A stretch of DNA of 64,000 bases from an uncultured Sulfolobales archaeon (lineage in GTDB: Archaea; Thermoproteota; Thermoprotei_A; Sulfolobales; Desulfurococcaceae). Location of the stretch: assembly GCA_938045475.1 (NCBI GenBank), contig CALIML010000008.1:62001-126000 (forward strand), written 5' to 3'. A program made the position numbers and the translations under genes. The notes below the pieces were generated by a model. The model worked only from the letters and a program-made list of their open reading frames with translations. It was not told where the DNA came from and ran no database searches. Numbering within the stretch: position 1 is the first letter of the stretch; every line of letters starts with the position of its first letter. Shown one piece after another: positions 33,011 to 42,700 of this stretch.

Positions 33011-36000
33011 TCAATACCTCCTCGTGAATAAGTATGTTATAACCACGCCCACTGAGAACGCTATTAACGTTAAAGCTATAGATAAAGGTATGTTCGGTTC
33101 TTGGGGAGCTGTTTCAGTCATAGTTTCAGTTGCAGTAGCAATCGATGTAGAGGTCGTTAATTCACGAATAGTCAACGTAATAGTGCTTGTAGCGGCTTCA
33201 ACCAACGTAGTCGTTAATGCAACAGTAGTCACTATAGTGGTTGCCGTAGGCTGGGGAGCTGTTCTCCCATAGCCCTTAACGACCGCCGGCCTTCCGGCAA
33301 GCTGTGCATCGATGAAAGTCACGTTAAATGACTTAAGCATGCTGTATTGCTCTTCGGCTGTAGGAGCCAGAAGATCCATTACTCTAGGTATGACGTTAGC
33401 CGCTATCGCTAGAGCATAGTCTGGAGCTCCAACAATCCATACGTCTGGTGAAGTGCTGAAAGGCCTTATGCGATCGCTTCCATAACCGTCGTAGCTCGTC
33501 AAGACAACTACGTAGATCCACTTATCGATGTTCCCTACATCAACTAGAATGCTCTTAGATGCTTCAACTATAATCAAGCCTAAAGCTTGATCGGCGTAAA
33601 CCCTTAGATCTCCGTTTTGAGGAACTACGCTGCCGTTGCTGTAGTATAGGGCAGTCCTCTCCCCAACCGGCACAGGATCCGTCCCCCACCCAGGCGCTAT
33701 AAGTAAAGCCATGTGCCACGAGTGTTCTTCAGCTATGTTTATGTTTAAGCCAAAGGTATCGTTGCGCCCAACCTCTCCCGATGCAGTGCGTATGTATACA
33801 TGTATGTACTGCATGCTCCATCCATTAGGTCCCCCCCATGGATTGCCCCCTAAATCAACTACAGCTGATTCAAAGACAACTCTATCGCCTGCGTCAATGA
33901 CTCTAAACGACTTTAAGTCAAATACGCCGAGAGTGAACACAGCGGCCGTAGGGTACTTATATCCTCCAGCACCATCATCGTCTCCAACGGGGTCAGTCAT
34001 TTCGAAGACTACTTTAGCTTCTGGAGCTACAACTACAGCTCTAGGCAATTGCAATTGATGCACTAGCCCTACTCTAGTTGAAGATTCTGCAAGAGTTCGA
34101 TTAACGTAAACAGCTATTGCCAAGTAAGTTACATCCCCTGGTAGAAGACCTATGTAATTCCACGGCACTGCTGCTTCAATTACCTCCCCCAATACTATTG
34201 GGACTCTATATAGCTGAATCCATCCACCAGCTCCATTAGCTGCATTAACTGTTGTAAAGCCCGTCCTCAAGTCTATTAGAACTTCGAAGAAAAGCCCAAT
34301 CCCGAGGTCCTTTGCATAAGTGGCTGGCTTAACGTTATACCCTGGGCTGTATGGGCTAACGCTTCTCTTGGGAGTGGTGAAGTATACGCCTATTGACGCA
34401 TTGCCTGCTGAGCCAGCAGCCCATGGAATTATGGCTAAGTACGCGTATTCGCTGTCTAAGGCTATGTAAGCTGACTTAATTATTTGAGGCCCAATGCTTA
34501 TGTTTAAAGCTGCTCCACTATTAACAGCATTGATCCATAGGTCTTCAAGAACTCCATCTATTCTAGGCTTTGATTCAACGGGCTTTGGGACAACGGCATT
34601 CAAGACTCCCCTAGGTCTGCAATCCGGGTAGAAGTCGGCTCTTAAGTAATCTGGTGGATTAAGGCCTGCCAACTCATATGCTTTAGCTAAGTAAGCCTTA
34701 AACAATGGATCGAATGTCTCAGGCGAGCCCCCTCCATCATACCCGTACCACCAGAACCAGTCGCTTGCCTCAGCTCTCAGCAAGTACTCAACTACTTGTG
34801 GGTTGCGCATGCTTGCCTCACTCATGTTTGAAGCACTCAGTGCACTCAATACTTCCTCCCTAGCTTTCTTAAGCCACATCCACGCAGCATTCTCCTGTCT
34901 ATCGCCTATCCAGACTGTGAGCTCTCCGCCAGCCCAAGAGCCTTCAGGCACTCTAGCTGAAACAAGCCTTCTCGGGAGGAGGCTGTAGGCTTCTCCATAG
35001 CTGTCGTAAGGTAGATCAGCTATATCTGCATTACTTAAGTCTAGGTAGTAGTGGCTTCCCAAAGGCATTTCCTTAGCTATCCACCCATGGCTGTGAATGA
35101 ATTCCCCTGGCGTAACAGTCCTTAAAACGCCCCGACTTTGAAGCTCGCTCAGCCTCTGGTATAGGAGCAATAGAAACTTTGAGCCAAACTCCTCATAATG
35201 CTCCCACGGGTTCTCCCCGTCGAGAGCTATGACTACGATCCTTACGCCGCCAGCCTTCTGCCTTATTTGAATAAGTCTGTTGACTAAGTCTTCTACAGCT
35301 TCCTCACTCCTTAACTTACTGTACTCAAAGCTTATTAGATTGCTTAACTCAGTGTTTCTATAAAATAAGTAGATCTTTTTCCCACCGACCTCTACATACC
35401 ATGGAGTGCCGTAGTTCTCCACTAATAAGTAGTCTATGCCTGCCTTACCTAAAATGCTTTGATCTAGGGCTATCCACGAGATCCCTTTGTTAGCCATTAC
35501 TTCCAGGACTTCTTCATTAATTGCTTGTTCAGCTGGCCACATGCCTATTGGGGTGTAATTGAAGAAGTCCTGGAATAGCTCTATGCTTTTGCCGACGTGT
35601 ATGCTTAAATCATCGAGCCAGCCGAAGTCAGCTATTATTGGAGCCAGTGGATGGCTGTATGGAACTGGTATTAACTCTATTTGATTCCTCAAACTCAACT
35701 CCCTGTAGAGCGGGATTACTTTAGACATGATGTCTAGGTGGGCGTTAAGCACTAGCTCTAAGTCATCTGTAGTGAAGCCGGGTAGAGTGGTGTTAGCAGC
35801 TCTCTGCATTAATTGATATATCTCTGGGTATTCATACTTAGCGATCAATGGATCTACCCAGAATAAGTTGAATAGAACGGCTAAATCAACGATCTTGGCG
35901 GCGCTGTAGTTTCCTCCAGTAAATTGATCTGCAACGCACTTAACGAATTCCTCTTCAGTTAAAGGTAGGGATGAGCATAAGTTGAAGACGTTTTGAGCTT

Positions 36001-36466
36001 GATCCCGTAGAGCCCTATACCTTGGAATTCTCTCAACTACTCTGCCCCAGTTTATGTCGAAGAAGCCTCCAGGTATTTTGAGAATGCTATAGATCTCTAT
36101 AGCGCTAAGGCTTTCCCCACGGGCTATCTTCCACGAGATCAACTGCCTTAAGTCCATCAATCCTCCATTCACATAGTCCATTAATTGAACAATTAGTGAG
36201 CCTGAGAAAGTGAATGTAGCCCTTACTTCAGGGTACTTACTCAGTATATAGCTCATTTTATAGTAGTTCCCAACGCTGTGTAGCCTAACCCAAGGCAATA
36301 TGAAGAAGTCTTCACTGGCGCTGTAGTACCATGGCTGGTGGTAATGCCATATGAGTGATACGTATAGAGGCTCCTGCTGCAGGAATTGATTGAAGTGCGG
36401 GGAGAATGCTATGGCAATTATGAGTATCGTTGAGCAAGCTACAATTGCTTTAAGCAAGTAGCTCAC
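33011..36466 (-). CDS. apu: Cell-surface GH57 amylopullulanase
   Basis: 1151 residues. Signal peptide ~1-25 (AIVACSTILIIAIAFS). GH57 domain: LIWHYHQPWYY (motif 1), IPVPYSHPLAP (motif 2), GMWPAEQAINEEV (nucleophile Glu313) and VIALDGENPWEHYEEFG (acid Asp416), with the GxDGxxE-like amylopullulanase form. Residues ~640-1060 hold beta-rich DOMON/glucodextranase-like modules (DGVLEDLWINAV; FEMTDPVGDDDGAGGYKYPT). A Thr/Ser-rich stalk and a C-terminal helix (LSIALTLIAFSVGVVITYLF) with RRY anchor it in the membrane. It degrades alpha-1,4 and alpha-1,6 links outside the cell and lies beside the importer. Confidence 0.92.
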   Translation of the reverse strand: MSYLLKAIVACSTILIIAIAFSPHFNQFLQQEPLYVSLIWHYHQPWYYSASEDFFILPWVRLHSVGNYYKMSYILSKYPEVRATFTFSGSLIVQLMDYVNGGLMDLRQLISWKIARGESLSAIEIYSILKIPGGFFDINWGRVVERIPRYRALRDQAQNVFNLCSSLPLTEEEFVKCVADQFTGGNYSAAKIVDLAVLFNLFWVDPLIAKYEYPEIYQLMQRAANTTLPGFTTDDLELVLNAHLDIMSKVIPLYRELSLRNQIELIPVPYSHPLAPIIADFGWLDDLSIHVGKSIELFQDFFNYTPIGMWPAEQAINEEVLEVMANKGISWIALDQSILGKAGIDYLLVENYGTPWYVEVGGKKIYLFYRNTELSNLISFEYSKLRSEEAVEDLVNRLIQIRQKAGGVRIVVIALDGENPWEHYEEFGSKFLLLLYQRLSELQSRGVLRTVTPGEFIHSHGWIAKEMPLGSHYYLDLSNADIADLPYDSYGEAYSLLPRRLVSARVPEGSWAGGELTVWIGDRQENAAWMWLKKAREEVLSALSASNMSEASMRNPQVVEYLLRAEASDWFWWYGYDGGGSPETFDPLFKAYLAKAYELAGLNPPDYLRADFYPDCRPRGVLNAVVPKPVESKPRIDGVLEDLWINAVNSGAALNISIGPQIIKSAYIALDSEYAYLAIIPWAAGSAGNASIGVYFTTPKRSVSPYSPGYNVKPATYAKDLGIGLFFEVLIDLRTGFTTVNAANGAGGWIQLYRVPIVLGEVIEAAVPWNYIGLLPGDVTYLAIAVYVNRTLAESSTRVGLVHQLQLPRAVVVAPEAKVVFEMTDPVGDDDGAGGYKYPTAAVFTLGVFDLKSFRVIDAGDRVVFESAVVDLGGNPWGGPNGWSMQYIHVYIRTASGEVGRNDTFGLNINIAEEHSWHMALLIAPGWGTDPVPVGERTALYYSNGSVVPQNGDLRVYADQALGLIIVEASKSILVDVGNIDKWIYVVVLTSYDGYGSDRIRPFSTSPDVWIVGAPDYALAIAANVIPRVMDLLAPTAEEQYSMLKSFNVTFIDAQLAGRPAVVKGYGRTAPQPTATTIVTTVALTTTLVEAATSTITLTIRELTTSTSIATATETMTETAPQEPNIPLSIALTLIAFSVGVVITYLFTRRY

Positions 36467-36596
36467 CGAGAAACCACTGGCTTTAATGGAATAAAAGTTA
36501 TTTTGAGTAAAAACACGGAGTTCGAGTGCTTTACGGGATGAGCAAGGTTATTTTTTGAGATATCTATTGGTAGTCTATGCAGGAGGTGCGTTAAGC

Positions 36597-38495
36597 ATGG
36601 GTGGATCTCTAGTAGATCAAAGGATTATGAAGAGCGTTGAAGCCTACGTAATTGCTTTAAAGCCAGCTGTTAGAGCTGGAGGCAAGCAGGCAGTGCAAGT
36701 AATAATGCGTAACAACGGTTCATCGAAGAGCTTAGTGGCTGAAGTAGTAGTTGAAAAACCAAGTGGTTCTACCAGCACTTTATGCTCTACATCGAAAAGC
36801 CTAGCTGAAGGAGAAGTGGCTGTAGTTGATTGCCCAGTTGATGCAGTGGATGAAGTCGGCGTCCATAGAGTGAAGGCATTGATGGACGGTGCAGAAATCG
36901 ATGAATCTGAGTACTTAGTTATAAGCAGTGATTTAAAGAAAGCCCCGTACTTCACCATAGTATGGCATAATCATCAAGCGCCAAACTACATGCCTAACTG
37001 GAAAGTACATAGTCCGTGGGCCTATGTCTACGTCTGGGGAGGCTACTTAGCTCCATACGGCTATGGCCCATACCACTATCACGCTAAGCTACTTGACTTA
37101 AAGAAGTCCTTTAAGTCGACCTACAACTTGAGTCCAAGCCTCCTAGCTCAATGGCTCATGGCAGTTGAAAGAGGTGTTGAATACTTGAGTGGGGAGAAAT
37201 ACGATCCGGAGAGCTTTAACGTAAGGATGGTTTCAGAAACCCTCGCATTGTATAGAGAAGCCCTTGAGAGAGGCCAGATAGATGTACTGACTAGCGTTTA
37301 TGCACACACTATAGCTGGCTACTTACTTGACTGGCTTGGGGCAAGCGATATAGTTAGTGAAGAACTCTCCTATGGAAAGAGCGTTACAATGAAGGCTCTC
37401 GGCTCAAACTACGTTCCGCTCGGCGCATGGACTCCTGAGATGTGTTTTTCAATGGGTTTAGTGCCGATATATGCTTCAAACGGAGTCAAGTACACCGTCC
37501 TAGATGAAGAATGTCACTTCAAGGCTTCAGTAGGTGATAAGGGCACGTACAAGGAGCCCTACATAGCTTTAAACACTATTACTGGAGATCACGTGGTTGT
37601 ATTTTTTAGAGACACCGAGCTGAGTAACGCGCTTAGCTTTAAGAACGATTTCTTAACGGAGCTACATGCGTGGAGGAATGCATATCAATTCTCATATATT
37701 GTAGCTAAGAGAGCTCTAGATCCTTCGGCAAAAGTCCTCGTTCTAGCTCTCGATGGAGAGAACTGGATGGTTTTCTCAAAGAATCCGCCTCTAACAGCGT
37801 ACTTCCTAGACAAGCTAGTTGATTACTTAGTGACTCTAGATTCCGAAGGCGCTTTAAAGTTGAGTAACTTAAGAGAGATGTTTGAGGAAGTCCCATGTAG
37901 AAGAGTGTTGAAGCACGTGCCTACGAACAGCTGGCTTGGTTCATCGAGGAAGTGGAGAGGGGAGAAGGAGGGGCATGAGAGCTATTGGCTTAGAGTAGCG
38001 AAAGCGTATAGAGCGCTGAAAGTATATGAGGAAGCTATTGGAGTGAGAAGTGGCGAAAGCGCTAAGGTCAGGTGGGCTCTATGGCATGCCTTAGACAGCG
38101 ATTACTGGTGGGCGGAGTTCTGGTCTCCTCCAATAATTGACGTATGGCTGAGGGAGGCTGAATACGCAATAGCCAGCCTACTACAAAAGATCTCGGTGGA
38201 GTCTGTGAAAGTAAAGGCTCCTCTAACTGAAGGAGCGCTAAGTGAAGTAGAAGTAGTCATTAGAAACTATTTGGATAATGCCGTTAAGTTGAAGCCAAGT
38301 CTATGCGGGCTGGGGATCGAAGTAGTCGGCCAGGTGAACTGCATTAGAGTTGAGCCTCATAGCTCTCTATCGCTAAAATACTCAGTGAGGCCAGTGACGT
38401 GGGGTAAAGTAGCTCTCATAGCTATTGTTCGACTAGATGACTTCATAGCTGACTTAATAGTTGTTGAGGCACAAGTTAATCCAAGGATTGCGTAA
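36597..38495 (+). CDS. GH57 glycoside hydrolase with N-terminal CARDB-like domain
   Basis: 632 residues from ATG 36597, chosen because AGGAGGTG at 36581-36588 is a strong ribosome site; a TTG frame reaches 36555. Residues ~1-115 form an Ig/CARDB-like beta domain (VRAGGKQAVQVIMRNNGSSK). The GH57 barrel follows: FTIVWHNHQAPNYMPN, VLTSVYAHTIAG, GAWTPEMCFSMG (probable nucleophile Glu) and VLALDGENWMVFSK (probable acid Asp). A second beta domain ends it. No signal peptide is seen from this start, so location is unclear. Likely an alpha-amylase or related alpha-glucan enzyme; divergent from apu. Confidence 0.87.
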   Translation: MGGSLVDQRIMKSVEAYVIALKPAVRAGGKQAVQVIMRNNGSSKSLVAEVVVEKPSGSTSTLCSTSKSLAEGEVAVVDCPVDAVDEVGVHRVKALMDGAEIDESEYLVISSDLKKAPYFTIVWHNHQAPNYMPNWKVHSPWAYVYVWGGYLAPYGYGPYHYHAKLLDLKKSFKSTYNLSPSLLAQWLMAVERGVEYLSGEKYDPESFNVRMVSETLALYREALERGQIDVLTSVYAHTIAGYLLDWLGASDIVSEELSYGKSVTMKALGSNYVPLGAWTPEMCFSMGLVPIYASNGVKYTVLDEECHFKASVGDKGTYKEPYIALNTITGDHVVVFFRDTELSNALSFKNDFLTELHAWRNAYQFSYIVAKRALDPSAKVLVLALDGENWMVFSKNPPLTAYFLDKLVDYLVTLDSEGALKLSNLREMFEEVPCRRVLKHVPTNSWLGSSRKWRGEKEGHESYWLRVAKAYRALKVYEEAIGVRSGESAKVRWALWHALDSDYWWAEFWSPPIIDVWLREAEYAIASLLQKISVESVKVKAPLTEGALSEVEVVIRNYLDNAVKLKPSLCGLGIEVVGQVNCIRVEPHSSLSLKYSVRPVTWGKVALIAIVRLDDFIADLIVVEAQVNPRIA

Positions 38496-38673
38496 AGCTT
38501 TTCCTGCAACTATGTGTTTAGAGAGACTTACTTAATTAACTGCAAATGCAGCTTAGCTCGCAGCGAACCCTCGTTAGTTAAGAGTTAATTAGATTAATGA
38601 AAGTATTTTAATAGTATATACGAGTAAATGTTGTAAATGCAAATAACTGAAGTAAGGGCTGTGGCCGAGAGTT

Positions 38674-39636
38674 ATGGTAGCTGATGGATATAGTAGACGC
38701 CATGCAGATAGAAGAGCTTACATCATATCCCACTGGGATTTAGATGGACTGTCGTCAGCGGCATTGATTTGCAGAGCCTATGGTGAAGACAGGTGTAAAG
38801 TAAGGCTCTCTTCAGTCACTGCTATCTTACTTAACTTAAAGCACTTTATCGCTAAGGAGTCCGTTAAGAGGGCTTACACAGACCTATACTTACTTGACTT
38901 AAACCCCCAGCAGGACTCAGCGTACTTAGTTTTAAGAGTTGTTCAAGACGTTAAGGCCCTGGGCATAAGAGTACACTGGTATGATCACCACGAGTGGGGG
39001 GATGAGTTTAAGAGAAGGATGAGTGAGCTGGGGGCAGATGTAGTTAATGATACCGACAGCGTTACAGCTGAAATAGTTATGAAGAAGCTGAACTTGCCTA
39101 GTGAATACTCCGCGAAACTCGTTGATATAGCCACAGATGACGATAGGTTCATCAATAGGTATGAGCTAACGACTTACTGGAGAAGGATCCTTAAGTGGTT
39201 CGACTGGGATGTGAGGTACAGAGCTCTAGAGTCATTTAAAGCAGGTGATCTTTGGCCTAAGTGGGCCCAGGAGCTCTATGATGAAATGAAGTACGGGTAT
39301 GAAAAGCTTTTAGAGAAGGCATACTACTCAACGATAGTCATTAGGGTAAGCGATGAAGTCAGCGTAGCGCTATTAAACAACGTTGATAGAAGAATTCATG
39401 CAGGCGATGTACAGGCTTACTTAGTTGACAAGGGCGTAGTTGCTGATGCATACATAGTCGTGTATCCAAATAGCATTAGCTTGAGAAGCAACGCCATAGA
39501 TGTTTCAATAATTGCAAAAGAACTGGGCGGAGGCGGGCATAAGGGGGCGTCTGGAGTACCTATATTGGCTTCGCCGCAGTCTACACTAAGTAGAGTTATA
39601 TTGATCCTCAGCTCCAATGCTTCAAGAAGCCATTAA
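38674..39636 (+). CDS. DHH-family phosphoesterase
   Basis: 320 residues. Motif I ISHWDLDGLSSAALI, motif II LLDLNPQ, motif III WYDHHEWGDEF (the DHH signature) and a DHHA1 end, AKELGGGGHKGASGVP. The same architecture serves NrnA-type oligoribonucleases, RecJ-like nucleases and c-di-AMP phosphodiesterases. Size (320) and GGGGHKGASG fit a nanoRNase/pAp phosphatase or archaeal RecJ-like exonuclease. Monocistronic; ATATATAC-like TATA at ~38616-38625. Confidence 0.9.
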   Translation: MVADGYSRRHADRRAYIISHWDLDGLSSAALICRAYGEDRCKVRLSSVTAILLNLKHFIAKESVKRAYTDLYLLDLNPQQDSAYLVLRVVQDVKALGIRVHWYDHHEWGDEFKRRMSELGADVVNDTDSVTAEIVMKKLNLPSEYSAKLVDIATDDDRFINRYELTTYWRRILKWFDWDVRYRALESFKAGDLWPKWAQELYDEMKYGYEKLLEKAYYSTIVIRVSDEVSVALLNNVDRRIHAGDVQAYLVDKGVVADAYIVVYPNSISLRSNAIDVSIIAKELGGGGHKGASGVPILASPQSTLSRVILILSSNASRSH

Positions 39637-39706
39637 TCAGGACTAGATTTATATTCAACTATCTATAACTATACTCTAGCTCTAAGTGTGTACATAGGGG
39701 GGGCTC

Positions 39707-42700
39707 ATGAATTATTATGTAAAATGTTTATCAATATTTGTATTAGTAGCTATAGCATTTGCATCGCTAATACCATTGCAAGCCGTAGCCGTTAGTTCAA
39801 GCAGTTATAGAGCTTCAACAGATCCCTTTGAAAAGATCTCTTTAGAACTACTCAATGAATATTACTTAATGGATGAAGCTAAAGCAGTGTCAGCCGATGC
39901 AGCGTGGCATGGAGATTCACTTGTAATTAATGTGGGCTGCAGTTCATGCAAGCCTGTATTGATAGTGGCCAGCAGTAGTGCTGTTGGGTTAATTAAGTCC
40001 TCGGTCGCCAAGCTCAGGTACTACATAACTCTACCTAATGGAGCTGTCGTAGCCTATGCTGCGGCTTCAAGGGATCAAGTCATAGAGCTTTCTAAGAGCC
40101 CATACGTATACTCCATACTTCCATCCCCGAGAGTTGATGAGTTGCTTGGATTAAGCAATGACAGGTTTAATGCAATGGCTCTAGGTGAAGAGGGGGCTGT
40201 TGAAGCAAGCCAGTTAAGTGGTGGAGTAGGCTTATTCAGCGGGCTTGAAGTCCAGGGAGTAGTTGATGCATGGAGGGAGTATAATGTATCTGGCGAAGGA
40301 GTTGTTGTAGGAGTAGTGGATACCGGCATAGATTACTCTAGCCCAGAGCTCGGGCTTGAGGCCCTGGCCAGAGACTCAAATGGACTCCCAATGACCATGG
40401 TCATGGATGAACACTTAGCGCTTACAAAGAATGCAGTTGTTAGAAACGCCACTGGATACCTCAACACTAGTGGTGCAGTAGTAATCTACTTTAGCACAAT
40501 GTACTCAGGATACTATGGAGTCCTTAGTCTATATGCAACAAGCATAACGGTTGACTGGTATGTAGGTAATTTAACGAGCTTGAGTGGAGTATATAAGTTT
40601 GGGTTGTTTGAGTGGTTCTTCCAAGACGGTCTCACCGGCTACTACGTAAGAGTCTTAGTGCCAACTGTACTCATTGATACAACTGCTCCCGGAGTATATG
40701 ACGCAGTTGTATTTGACTTATCAACAGCTTTCTACTCTCTCTCAACAACTATGAGGAGCCTTGAGAGCATAGTGCTAGGCAGAGCCTACTGGAGGATCCC
40801 TGATCCCTCGTGGTTGGACTACAGCTTCGCTGATGAACCAGTCTTCAAGTTTGGAGAAGAACTCGTTGGAAGAGACTTCGACGGCGACGGAGTCCTCGAC
40901 TTCTCCCTTGGAGTAATAAGTGGATACTACTTCGATAGCTATGGGCTGGCTAAATCCATTGTGCAATACCCATATGTTTACCCAGGTGAGCCAGGGGTCT
41001 ACGTGGGCCTAGATCCTGGCGGAGAGTACGTAGCTATATTTACAGACTACTACGGGCATGGGACGAGCGTTGCAACAATTATTGGAGCGCGAGGCAAGTT
41101 AAACTACACTACTCCATACTACGGTGGAGCAGTGTATAAGCTGTATGGAGTGGCTCCTAAAGTCAAGATAGCTGGAGGCACGGGATTCTGGTTTGGAGAC
41201 CTCATACCGCCTGAGTACTGGTTGGCTGGGTGGGACTGGGTATATGATCCTGTATTAGAAGCTCTATACGCTGTTCCCGCCGGTGTTAGGAGAGCTGACG
41301 TAGTTAGCAATAGCTGGGCATACATAAACTTAGCTAAATGGGCTCACCAAGCACAAGGCATGGACTATATGAGCGCTGTATTCAGCTTAATAGTTGCAGT
41401 AAACATGCTCATAGGCCACAACGCTACGTTAGTCTTTGCAGCTGGGAACTACGGCCCTGGATACACTACTATATCTGCTCCGGGAGCAGATCTATTGATA
41501 ATTGAAGTAGCTGCTTCAACTCTCTTCGAGTACTTCCAAGTATACGCACCAAGCTATGTGCCAGGCTACGCTGACGACATAGTGGCCTTCAGCAGTAGGG
41601 GTCCAAACGCCCTTGGGTATCCAAAGCCTGATGTAGCAGCTATAGGAGCTTGGGAGATGGCTGGAGTAAGGACGATTAATGGAAGAGGCTATGGAGCCAT
41701 AGGGTACAACGAGGGGTTCGGCCCTGGATTAACTCTCTTTGGAGGAACTAGTGAAGCAACTCCATTCACTAGCGGCATGCTGGCTCTAGCTATTGAGGCA
41801 TACTTAAGTAAGTATGGCTACATACCTTCGCCAGTGGAATTAAAGGTTTTAGCTAAGAGCAGTGCCGATGACTTAAGCTACCCCGGATTACAGCAGGGCA
41901 GCGGTAGAATGAATGCCTACAAGCTAGTTAAGGCAGTAGTTGATGGAGGATTTAAAGCATATGTATTAGAGGGAGCTCAATCAGCATTCATTGAGAACTA
42001 CTTGAATCTATACGGATGGCTTGCTTATTACATAGCTTCAATGATTGCGGACACTGCATACTACGCAGTAATACCTCCAGGGGGGAGCACTGAGTTTACT
42101 CTAGTGATAGAGGGAGAGGGAGATGCATCTCTAAGCACTACGTCGTATACAGCCGTTAGAGAGCTGACCTTATTCAGCGGCGTATACAAGCATACAACGA
42201 TGTTCTTAAGAGTGCCGAAGTGGTTGATAGCTGATGCAGACTACGTGGAGATATACGTAGCATACCAGAACGTATCGTATAGCGCTCCATATTATAGAAT
42301 GAATCCGCCGAGCAGTGATTACATGATTAGGGTGGATGCCTTCGACTACTATGAAGGCAAGTACTATAGGTTGAACACTGAGGCAAGGGTATCCACTGCG
42401 GCAATGATAACTGTAGGTGGTGTAAGGGATAGGATAAGAGGAGATCTAGTGGTTAGGCTGAGGCCATCGCCCTACCTAACTGCTGCCACACCACCTGTTC
42501 TAGCCAGAGTTGTCGTAAGAGCATATAAGGAGACTCCATCGACGATCATTCAATTCGATTCAGACACTACTTCAATCAATGGCTCTACAGTAGTTAGAGG
42601 AGTAGTCAACGTGCCCCCAGGCCTCGCGCCTGGAGTATATGAGTATAAGATTAAGGTTGAAACAAGTGATGGAGTAATAGTGATTCCAACTACATTAGTT

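Noticed and set aside
33011-33272. Long plus-strand frame with many Val/Thr residues
   Set aside because: It is antisense to the Thr/Ser-rich stalk of the amylopullulanase, whose repetitive codons suppress stops on the other strand.
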